From Candidatus Woesebacteria bacterium GW2011_GWA1_44_23 (GTDB taxonomy: Bacteria; Patescibacteriota; Microgenomatia; UBA8517): DNA of 34,396 nucleotides. A program made the position numbers and the translations under genes. The notes beneath the pieces are model-generated. The model was not told the origin of the DNA, searched no databases, and saw only the letters and a program-made list of their open reading frames with translations. Below, one piece after another: positions 27,267 through 34,396 of the stretch. The first letter of the stretch is position 1; each line of letters starts with the position of its first letter. The DNA lies in the NCBI GenBank assembly GCA_001001045.1, contig LCIL01000003.1, positions 1 through 34,396 of the forward strand, given 5' to 3'.

Positions 27267-27985
27267 ATAGGTGTTGCTGTGGGCGATGCCGTCGGTGATA
27301 CGGTTGGTGTCGGTGTTGCTGTCGGTGATGCCGTCGCAGTGGGTGTTGCGGAAGAGGTAGCTGTTGCGGTTGAGGCCGGAGACCCTGAAGGCGTTGCCGA
27401 ATCACTGCTTGTCGTGGTCGGCACCAGGGTGTGTACTCCTACGATAAGATTCCTGATGGATGTTCTGTAGTTATTCATGGCTCTTTTTACGAGCTGCATG
27501 TTAAGTCTGTATTGATTCAAAAGGCCTTTAGGATCACCAAACTCGCAGCTAAAATTGGCGGAGTCGGTTTGCGTCTTTGTCATGGCAGCCGTTACCAAAC
27601 CTTTTTGTTTGTCTATATCGGCAACCAGTGCATCATAATTGGAGAGACTTTTCCCGCTGGCAATCACTTTCGTTTGATAGAAATTTTTAACCCGGAGTGC
27701 AATTGCGTCAAACTTACCCATCGTGTTTATAGCCAGACGGTTCAATTGACCGATTTTTTTAGTAATGCCGTTTTCTTTTGCCTGACAGACCTTCAGTTTT
27801 ACCGCGGTCAAATTACTTTTTCCTCTGCTTGCGGGGGACGCCGAAGGCGATGCTAGGATACTGTCAGGCGTTAGAGCACCGGGGTTATTTCTTACGGTGG
27901 CGGCACGGTCACTTGCCGCAAAGGCCGAAGTTGCAAAAAAACCGAAAATCAAAGCCAGGACAATGGGAAGAAGTTTTAATTTCAC
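27263..27985 (-). CDS. secreted protein with Ser/Thr/Pro/Ala-rich C-terminal tail
   Basis: Signal peptide; tail SATPTATASPTATPTPTVSPTASPTATPI. Confidence 0.7.
   Translation of the reverse strand: MKLKLLPIVLALIFGFFATSAFAASDRAATVRNNPGALTPDSILASPSASPASRGKSNLTAVKLKVCQAKENGITKKIGQLNRLAINTMGKFDAIALRVKNFYQTKVIASGKSLSNYDALVADIDKQKGLVTAAMTKTQTDSANFSCEFGDPKGLLNQYRLNMQLVKRAMNNYRTSIRNLIVGVHTLVPTTTSSDSATPSGSPASTATATSSATPTATASPTATPTPTVSPTASPTATPI
27266..27400. repeat. low-complexity degenerate short repeats within a CDS
   Basis: Recurrent (g)tgttgctgt / gatgccgtcg / gtcggt units encoding TA/TP/SP. Confidence 0.6.
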
Positions 27986-28046
27986 AAGGTTCAGTCTAAC
28001 AAATTTCCTGAGTGATTGTCAAATAAAGACGATGTAAAATGTCACA

Positions 28047-28301
28047 ATGAAGGAAAGGTGTATTTTTACGGCAGCGGATTTCCAAGAACCTGCTTTTCCG
28101 AAAAACAAAGGAGATTGTGGTGAATGTTATGCAAATCCGGGAAAAGAGATGAACGGTTGCTGTTTTGAAGCCGCTAAAAGACTGATCATGCTGGACCAAA
28201 AGGAGGAAGTAATAGATGTGGCGGGGACGTTAAGAGGCAAAGCGTTATCCCAAACGTCAAGATTAAGAGGATTAAGCGGAGCGCTTATTAACTTGCCCTG
28301 A
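28047..28301 (+). CDS. small Cys-rich protein, unknown
   Basis: GDCGECYANPGKEMNGCCFEAAKRL; ORF in intergenic space. Confidence 0.5.
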   Translation: MKERCIFTAADFQEPAFPKNKGDCGECYANPGKEMNGCCFEAAKRLIMLDQKEEVIDVAGTLRGKALSQTSRLRGLSGALINLP

Positions 28302-28340
28302 TTATAAAGGGCAGCGTTGGAGCTTCATGGTATATCATTA

Positions 28341-29171
28341 GATGTGGATAAAGAAAAGGGATTTACTTATGTTTTTGTAATTTTCGTAGTTTTCGTGCTG
28401 GCCGCATTCTACCTTGGACGTTTACCCAAAACAAAAAACCTTGCAGTCAGTATCCTCCCCACCCCAACCCCATACCAGTTCCCCTATAAAAATCCCGTAA
28501 TCCCCAAAAATCGTTCGTACAGAATTGTAATTGTGGGAGACTCCATCGTTGACTCACTGGGACCGAATGCCAATGTTCTCCGGGAAGATTTAATAGGTTA
28601 TTATCCGGATAGTGAATTTGTAACATATAACTACGGCTATCCGTCAACCAATATTCTTAGTCTCTATCAAAGGCTTACCGAAGATACCGTCGGAAACGGA
28701 GAAAGAAATGAAGCCGTTTTTGAACTATCGTTTGAACTTATTATCATTGAATCTTTCGGCAATAACCCGCTTTCGGAGTACCCTCTGGCAGAAGGCCTTA
28801 AAAAGCAGGATGAAGAACTGGAAAGGAGTGTTACCGCAATTCTTTCCCAAAAACCAAACGCGGCTCTTGCATTTTTGACCCCCATTGCTTTTAACCCGGT
28901 AAACTATGCAAAAAGTACCCGTGATCTGTCAGCGGAAGAACGCAAAAAGTGGGTAGATGAAAGAACCGCATACGTAAATAATCACAAAAAGTTTGCGGAA
29001 GAAAAAGGAATACCTGTAATTGACGTTTACGCGGCATCCCTTAAATCAGACGGTGTGGTTGACGGAAGCTATATATCGGATGACTTCGTCCATCCTTCCG
29101 AAAAAGGCATTGCCCTAATCAGTAAATCCATTGCCGACTACATTTTCGCAAACAAAATTTTTCCCCAGTAA
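28341..29171 (+). CDS. SGNH/GDSL-type hydrolase, membrane-anchored
   Basis: IVIVGDSIVDSLG block I; DDFVHPSEKG block V; N-terminal TM; start (TTG 28317 or GTG 28341) uncertain. Confidence 0.82.
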   Translation, partial: DVDKEKGFTYVFVIFVVFVLAAFYLGRLPKTKNLAVSILPTPTPYQFPYKNPVIPKNRSYRIVIVGDSIVDSLGPNANVLREDLIGYYPDSEFVTYNYGYPSTNILSLYQRLTEDTVGNGERNEAVFELSFELIIIESFGNNPLSEYPLAEGLKKQDEELERSVTAILSQKPNAALAFLTPIAFNPVNYAKSTRDLSAEERKKWVDERTAYVNNHKKFAEEKGIPVIDVYAASLKSDGVVDGSYISDDFVHPSEKGIALISKSIADYIFANKIFPQ

Positions 29172-29188
29172 ATAGGTATAAGCTTAAA

Positions 29189-29416
29189 TCAGACGCGTTT
29201 ATCACTCACCGCGGCAAGTTCCCTGAAGTTGGTATTAGTTACCTGACAAGTTTTCTCGAGGCATTGGTAATATTCTTCGAGGCTTATTTCCCCCTTAAGA
29301 AAGGCAACCGACACTCGATTTTCTTCCCTAAGTGCCTCACCCAAACCTGTAAATTCCCCCACTTGCCCGGGTCCGTTCGGTTTAATAATATTTGAAAGAC
29401 TTTCTTTAAGGGGCAT
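29189..29416 (-). CDS. hypothetical protein
   Basis: 75-aa ORF, acidic/helical C-terminal half. Confidence 0.4.
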   Translation of the reverse strand: MPLKESLSNIIKPNGPGQVGEFTGLGEALREENRVSVAFLKGEISLEEYYQCLEKTCQVTNTNFRELAAVSDKRV

Positions 29417-29486
29417 TTGAAAAATATTAATATAATAACGGTCGCTTTACAATCTGTTGACGGAGGTAAGAAAAGGTTTGGGGGTT

Positions 29487-29897
29487 CTAGTTCCCGGGTT
29501 TTAAAAAGTAGGACTCTCTTAGCCACCCAATAAATTCATCATCGATCTCTTTTTCCGAAGTGATTTCAAAACAATTTTTATAGTTTTTGCCCGATAGAGG
29601 TACAGATTGTACTAACCTGGAACTGTCAATTATTCTGTTAGCGGCGATTCTTACTTCTAAACTTTCTCTTTTGGGAAGTGCCGCCAAAAAATCATAAATC
29701 CCGAATAAGTGAATACAGCAAGGAAGTGATATTATTTTTACTTTCCCCGCCTTTTTCTCTATCCTTCCGGCTAAGTAGTCAAATATTTTCTTGGCCTTTT
29801 TCTTGTTTTTGAAGTGATCTTCTATGGGAACCGAACGGCAGCTGTGGGGCTGCTTCGCCCTTTTGAATATCCTTTTGCATTTGTCACAAGTCCACAT
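29487..29897 (-). CDS. DUF5655-like protein with N-terminal zinc ribbon (tentative)
   Basis: MWTCDKCKRIFKRAKQPHSC; HLFGIYDFLAALPKRESLEVRI. Confidence 0.65.
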   Translation of the reverse strand: MWTCDKCKRIFKRAKQPHSCRSVPIEDHFKNKKKAKKIFDYLAGRIEKKAGKVKIISLPCCIHLFGIYDFLAALPKRESLEVRIAANRIIDSSRLVQSVPLSGKNYKNCFEITSEKEIDDEFIGWLRESYFLKPGN

Positions 29898-30027
29898 TAT
29901 GTTGTCTTCATACACGCAGTTGAAAAAGCAATCAAAGGAATTGCCCTACGGGTAGGACGCATCCACAAACACTAACACCCCCCTTGGGACATTTACCAGA
30001 CCACACCTCACCCGCTTTCCACTTATC

Positions 30028-30699
30028 TTAAGGCGTCGCGGACGGTACGGCTGACGGCGTACTCGATTCTATGGGTGTCGGGCTTGCCGATTCCGAAGCC
30101 TCCGGGCTTGCGGAAGGAGACGGTGTTACAACTGGCGCCGGGGTAAAACCGGTCAAAAGTCTATTCAACCAGCCCAAAAGGCTGAAACCCTGCAAACTGT
30201 TATAGAGTTTCGTCTCTATGGCAGTAAGTTCCGCCTGAAGAGTCATAATCGTTTCCGAAATTGTGCCGCTTTCGGTAGCCCCTGCTTTTTCCTGAATTCT
30301 ATTCAATTTGGATACTTGATTCCTCAAACGCACTATTTCACTGCGAACCTGTCCCGCATTTTTATAATCAGGGCCCATGATAAACTTCACAATACTCGGG
30401 CGCGCTTCCATTGTTGCTATCGAGGTGCTGATTTCAAAGTCGGACTTCTCCTCTTCTTCAATAACCTCCGAAATCTCATTTCTGATTTCCTTATTCTTGG
30501 TTTTTGCTTCCACCACCTGAAGCTTCTTTATGGAATTTTCAAGATATTTATTGGTGTTTCCGGTAGCAGCTTCTGTCTTTTTTCCCTGTACGGAGCCGGT
30601 AACACTTCCCTTAAAACCGTTTGTGAATACATTGGATACGATTACTCCCAGAATAACCAGCGGAATTGCAATGACGAATAATTTTGTAATTATAATCAC
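30028..30699 (-). CDS. membrane-anchored protein with PSATP-type C-terminal tail
   Basis: N-terminal TM, coiled-coil middle, tail TPSPSASPEASESASPTPIESSTPSAVPSATP. Confidence 0.65.
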   Translation of the reverse strand: MIIITKLFVIAIPLVILGVIVSNVFTNGFKGSVTGSVQGKKTEAATGNTNKYLENSIKKLQVVEAKTKNKEIRNEISEVIEEEEKSDFEISTSIATMEARPSIVKFIMGPDYKNAGQVRSEIVRLRNQVSKLNRIQEKAGATESGTISETIMTLQAELTAIETKLYNSLQGFSLLGWLNRLLTGFTPAPVVTPSPSASPEASESASPTPIESSTPSAVPSATP

Positions 30700-30808
30700 C
30701 TTCTAACTAACACCTCTTTTTTAATGCACCTAGGTGAACGTGCTCCATACCATAATCACATCTGGAAAAATAAAAGTCAACAATGTTAAGCATAAAGGAC
30801 GGGGAAAA

Positions 30809-31150
30809 TTACTCCGTTAATTGATTAAACCAGAATTCGTCTGCGGCGCGGATCCTTTCGAGAGGAACCCCTGTTATTTCACTGGCGTACTGTTGAAGCT
30901 TAAGATATTCCGTCTCTCCCCTTTTCAACATTTGCCCATGCTCCGGATCTTCAAGGCCACCCATGTACAGAAGCGCATCGCGGTCGATATGGGAAAACTC
31001 AACTTCACCACTCATAACAAGCTCAAGAAGGTCATCAATTATTTTGGAAGCTTTGAGCGCTTCCTTGTCGGGATACATAAGGGAGAGAAACTCCGCTTTT
31101 GCATATTTTTCAGTCAGCTTTTGGATTTCTAAAGATTGAGCCTCTTTCAT
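30809..31150 (-). CDS. hypothetical protein
   Basis: 113-aa ORF, soluble, helical. Confidence 0.55.
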   Translation of the reverse strand: MKEAQSLEIQKLTEKYAKAEFLSLMYPDKEALKASKIIDDLLELVMSGEVEFSHIDRDALLYMGGLEDPEHGQMLKRGETEYLKLQQYASEITGVPLERIRAADEFWFNQLTE

Positions 31151-31254
31151 ACCCGCGATTGTATCACAAATGAAAAAAGGGGTTTTTCTTTTTCACGGAT
31201 TGCACTTTGCTCCTTTATATACTTAAATTAAATAACAGAAGGGGGTGATAATTA

Positions 31255-31788
31255 ATGACTACCAAAAAATCATCTAAAAATTGGAACTTGGGCTTACTTT
31301 CTTTTGCCGCGATTGTGCTTCTGGTGGGAACTGTCTATCTTTCAAAAATTTCTAAGGGTTCCGTAGAAGGTGTAGGAACCGGTTTTGACGGGTTTGGATA
31401 TAACTATACTGCGAGACTATTCCAAGGCACATTGGATGGAGCCGATAGAAATATAGACGAAACATATTGGGGTGATGAAACTTATGCCAATGACCGTCTT
31501 GTAATGAAATGGTCCAAAGCATGGAACGATGCAAGGTTTAACGGAGAACCCTGGACACCGGATGCCTGGACATCTAATGAATATAACGGAAAAGTTCCCG
31601 GAGGAAGCGGTGAGGTTTGGCATTACAAAATTTCCTGGGTCGGACCCGAATTGGAACAAAGCCAATATTGGCGGCCGGGCGGATATGCTATATGGGGACA
31701 ATTTGAAGTAATTTTCTCCCAAGGAACTGTTGCAAACGAACATTTTTGGGATGCACATGCCGATCCTGCGGGATACGGAATGTTCTAA
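31255..31788 (+). CDS. secreted protein, GFDxxGYN...WTSNEYNG family, compact form
   Basis: Signal/anchor then GFDGFGYNYTARLFQG...PGGSGEVWHYKISWVG; strong RBS GGGGGTGA; paralogue of 31874-32680. Confidence 0.75.
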   Translation: MTTKKSSKNWNLGLLSFAAIVLLVGTVYLSKISKGSVEGVGTGFDGFGYNYTARLFQGTLDGADRNIDETYWGDETYANDRLVMKWSKAWNDARFNGEPWTPDAWTSNEYNGKVPGGSGEVWHYKISWVGPELEQSQYWRPGGYAIWGQFEVIFSQGTVANEHFWDAHADPAGYGMF

Positions 31789-31794
31789 GGAGAA

Positions 31795-31860
31795 AAACAG
31801 AGAGAAGCTGGCTGGCTTATATTTAAAGGTCAGGTGACCGTTAAATTCTCTGTTTGTTTG
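31795..31860. terminator. possible bidirectional terminator between convergent genes
   Basis: AAACAGAGA/TCTCTGTTT outer pairing with inner GGTCAGGTGACC hairpin. Confidence 0.45.
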
Positions 31861-31873
31861 TTAAATCTTACGA

Positions 31874-32680
31874 TTAATTACCATAGCCATTAGGCGTAGC
31901 ATGTGTGAGCCAGTAATGGGCTCCATCTGACATCCCTTGGTCCATGACAACTTCGTAATTACCCCAAATTCGGTAACCACCATTTTTCCAATAAGAACCT
32001 TCATCTAGAACAGCGTTACCCGTAGTGCTATACCAGGTTCCATTGTCACCATCTGTGGCCGTCCAAGTTCCATTAATGATGGTGCCTGCAGCAGATATGG
32101 TCCCGTTGGCGGTATAGGTGTAAGGATAAGCTCCGCTTCCTGGCAAATAAGTTGCGACTATTGTCACAGTATTACCTGCTACAGAAACAGCGGCGGTGTA
32201 AGTGTTACCCGTTGATGCTCCGATTGCTGAACCATCTGCTGCGACTGTTAGCGTATGAGCGTATGTACCAGGATATTTTGTTGAAACAAAGTTTAATCCC
32301 CAGTTCCCCGTTAAATTCCAGGTTGCGGCCCCTACCCAGATGATCTTGTAGTGCCAAACTTCGCCTGATCCACCCGGAAATGCTCCATTCCATTCATTGG
32401 AAGTCCACGCGCCTGCACAAACAGCCGGATCATTGTTCCCTGCGTCATTGCAAGCATCCCAAGCCTCGTTCCACTTCATGATTAGGTTATCGTTGGAATA
32501 AACTCCCATGCAGTTAGCAGCTTGGCCTCCTGCAAGGCACCATCCTGATGCGGGTCCGTTAAAGATATTGCCGTTATCGTTGTAGCCGTATTGGTCAAAT
32601 CCGTTGCCACCAGCGAACGCAGTTGTTGCCGGTACGATCACGAGAATCAGTACTACAAGTATTGCAAAGATCTTTTTCAT
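31874..32680 (-). CDS. secreted protein, same family, with internal Gly/Thr-rich inserted domain
   Basis: Signal peptide; FDQYGYNDNGNIFNG...WTSNEWNGAFPGGSGEVWHYKIIWVG...SYWKNGGYRIWGNYEVVMDQG; RBS AAGGAGA. Confidence 0.78.
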   Translation of the reverse strand: MKKIFAILVVLILVIVPATTAFAGGNGFDQYGYNDNGNIFNGPASGWCLAGGQAANCMGVYSNDNLIMKWNEAWDACNDAGNNDPAVCAGAWTSNEWNGAFPGGSGEVWHYKIIWVGAATWNLTGNWGLNFVSTKYPGTYAHTLTVAADGSAIGASTGNTYTAAVSVAGNTVTIVATYLPGSGAYPYTYTANGTISAAGTIINGTWTATDGDNGTWYSTTGNAVLDEGSYWKNGGYRIWGNYEVVMDQGMSDGAHYWLTHATPNGYGN

Positions 32681-33116
32681 CGCGAATTCTCCTTATTTTG
32701 AATGTGCTAGCCAGCTTCTCAGGCTACATTATATCCGATAATATGGCAAAAGGCAAGTCACAAACCACAAAAAAGCGCAGTAGTTGCAGATTCTTAGGCA
32801 GGTGCAGGGGTTTGTAAATTTAGATGATGGTTTCTTTACTAAGATCTGATGCCCGCTCTTGCGTCGTGGGTTGCTTTTTTAATGGCTTATTTACATTTAA
32901 AATGCGACTCGTATTTTTTTGTCATCGAATGCCTTTGGCTGTATGACCTATAATTTGACATTTTTCTTCAGGATGCTATACTCCTTTATGCTAAATCAGG
33001 CACAGTTTAGGCATAATTTGCGGCCTAATTTGGTGTAAATTAGCTTGTTCTCTTGCACGTTGAAATTGCGGACTTTTGGGTAAGATCATATTTTATCTCT
33101 CAGAAAGGAGAAAAAA

Positions 33117-33359
33117 ATGAAGGCAAAGAGTTTGGTCATTTTGTTGGTAACACTAACACTATTGGTTAACGGTGTGGTAATTTCCACTCCCGCCAAAGCA
33201 GATAATGTCCAAGAAATGTATCATACGTTTCTCCCGATTGTTTTGAAGAACCCTGACGGGCCAATTTGGGTATTAAATCCGGTACATAAACAAGATAACC
33301 ACGATGTATTTTTACTTTATTCTCAAGGGTGCGTACGCTACTGTCCCTCCTGTTGGTGA
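33117..33359 (+). pseudogene. secreted protein, 5' part of a likely frameshifted gene
   Basis: Signal peptide, YHTFLPIVLKNP motif, RBS AAAGGAG; reading frame overlaps 33304-33585 in a different frame. Confidence 0.5.
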
Positions 33360-33585
33360 GGTGGGAGATCCAAACGGTTGCTACGCTGTAATTCTCACGG
33401 AGGATTGGGAATGGAGTAGTTCCGATCCTATTATTTTGGGTTATGACCATGCTACGGAGGTCTGGATGAAAGTGGCTGATTTTTCAGCAGCAGATCCGCT
33501 TGCATGGGCAGCGCAGCTAAAAGAAGACCTTCAAAATGAATATGGAGGAAAAAGCTGCGACATCGCCTTGTACTACAAACCATAA
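33304..33585 (+). pseudogene. 3' part of the likely frameshifted gene
   Basis: Continues the coding signal (GCYAVILTEDWEWSSSDPIILGYDHATEVW) without its own RBS. Confidence 0.5.
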
Positions 33586-33608
33586 ATCCGCACCCAAGTT
33601 GCAAGAAT

Positions 33609-33671
33609 CCCTCCATTCAGAGAAAAATTGTTTTGCTTAGGCAGACGATTTTTCAAAGGTGGAGGGTTTTT
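33609..33671 (+). terminator. intrinsic terminator
   Basis: CCCTCCA ... TGGAGGG followed by TTTTT. Confidence 0.6.
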
Positions 33672-33809
33672 CGTTTTTTTTATTTGTGCCTTTCTATGTC
33701 TGAAACCAGACTCCTGAATATGTAGGAGGATGTCAAACCCTAGACTATAAAAAGCAGGGGCTTTGGGTGTCTAAATCATAACGGGAGTAAGTATGTTTTT
33801 CCCAAAAAA

Positions 33810-33865
33810 AACCCTTTAACTGGAATGTCATTTGACTGGCGTGTCAAAGACTCAATTAAAGGGTT
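33810..33865. terminator. hairpin/bidirectional terminator candidate
   Basis: AACCCTTTAA...TTAAAGGGTT with A/T runs on both sides. Confidence 0.6.
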
Positions 33866-33917
33866 ATTTTACTCATACAGAAGGCACGTTAAAGGCCACT
33901 TGAAAGCGCTTATTCGC

Positions 33918-34376
33918 TTACGATGTGATTAACCACATAAGCAGCCACAACCAAAATCCTACAAGCAGTACTGCTAAAGTTACATCAATTATATTGCTTG
34001 TAGTTTTCCCTACGGTAATTTTCATCTCCTCATCACTGTACATGTGTGCAGTGTAATCTCCATCGTCAATTATCCAGTTACCCGCCTTTATGCTGGTTGG
34101 GGGTGTAGTGAAGTAATTACTGTACTTCCAACCCAAGGGGGCTTTCGTTATCTTGCCTATCAGTGCATCTTCTCCTAGATGCATGGCGTAAAATTCCGAT
34201 GACGCAGCCTCAAAGTTAACTGTGGCTACGTTTTCAATAACCAACGCGTTGTCGTTGTGCAAACGCAAGTTCACATCTGTTCCGTTATATACGTCGGGTG
34301 CGCTGTAATTGGCAACCAGAATTACGGCTGCGGCAAGTATTACAGCGGCCAAAAGGGTCAGAGCGATATTCTTCAT
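33918..34376 (-). CDS. membrane-anchored extracellular protein, unknown
   Basis: N- and C-terminal TM segments around a ~100-aa domain; RBS GAGGAGA. Confidence 0.6.
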   Translation of the reverse strand: MKNIALTLLAAVILAAAVILVANYSAPDVYNGTDVNLRLHNDNALVIENVATVNFEAASSEFYAMHLGEDALIGKITKAPLGWKYSNYFTTPPTSIKAGNWIIDDGDYTAHMYSDEEMKITVGKTTSNIIDVTLAVLLVGFWLWLLMWLITS

Positions 34377-34396
34377 TGCTGTTTCTCCTCAAAAAA

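Noticed and set aside
27266-27400. Possible CRISPR array
   Set aside because: Units are short, degenerate and in-frame; no regular repeat-spacer structure. No CRISPR or cas genes seen in the window
27018-27470. 150-aa plus-strand ORF with VGDAVGDTVGVGVAVGDAV
   Set aside because: Antisense reading of the PTS-tail repeat; composition artefact
28338-28346. Second TTATCCACA (as TGTGGATAA)
   Set aside because: Single box at the start of a hydrolase CDS; not evidence of an origin

Overview
The window looks like a chromosomal segment of a Patescibacteria/CPR bacterium. A Microgenomates-type lineage is my guess from protein style only; no search was run. The standard genetic code fits. The first ~21 kb is mostly housekeeping: yebC, a Kef-type antiporter, a CaCA exchanger, an RluA-type pseudouridine synthase, tRNA-Leu(CAA), dnaB, an MBL-fold hydrolase, a short hisS, rpmE, a short prfA-like gene, HtrA- and CtpA-type proteases, the rpsF-ssb-rpsR cluster, and ychF. 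From ~20.7 kb on it is accessory: small membrane proteins with a Crp/Fnr regulator, and many secreted proteins of unknown function. The strongest candidates for undescribed biology are: (1) a repeated ~58-aa small-protein family, two copies flanking a peptidase E gene plus degraded copies nearby, whose first ~20 nt also match the ychF start region; (2) a HisRS that ends right after motif 3, with no anticodon-binding domain, behind a consensus promoter and a promoter-proximal terminator-like hairpin; (3) an RF1-like release factor without N-terminal domain 1; (4) a convergent pair of secreted paralogues that differ by a ~100-aa inserted domain; (5) many -10 boxes only 5-11 nt from start codons, suggesting leaderless mRNAs; (6) a retropepsin-like protease translationally coupled to a 58-aa protein next to tRNA-Leu. 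All calls come from reading the sequence and translations by eye.
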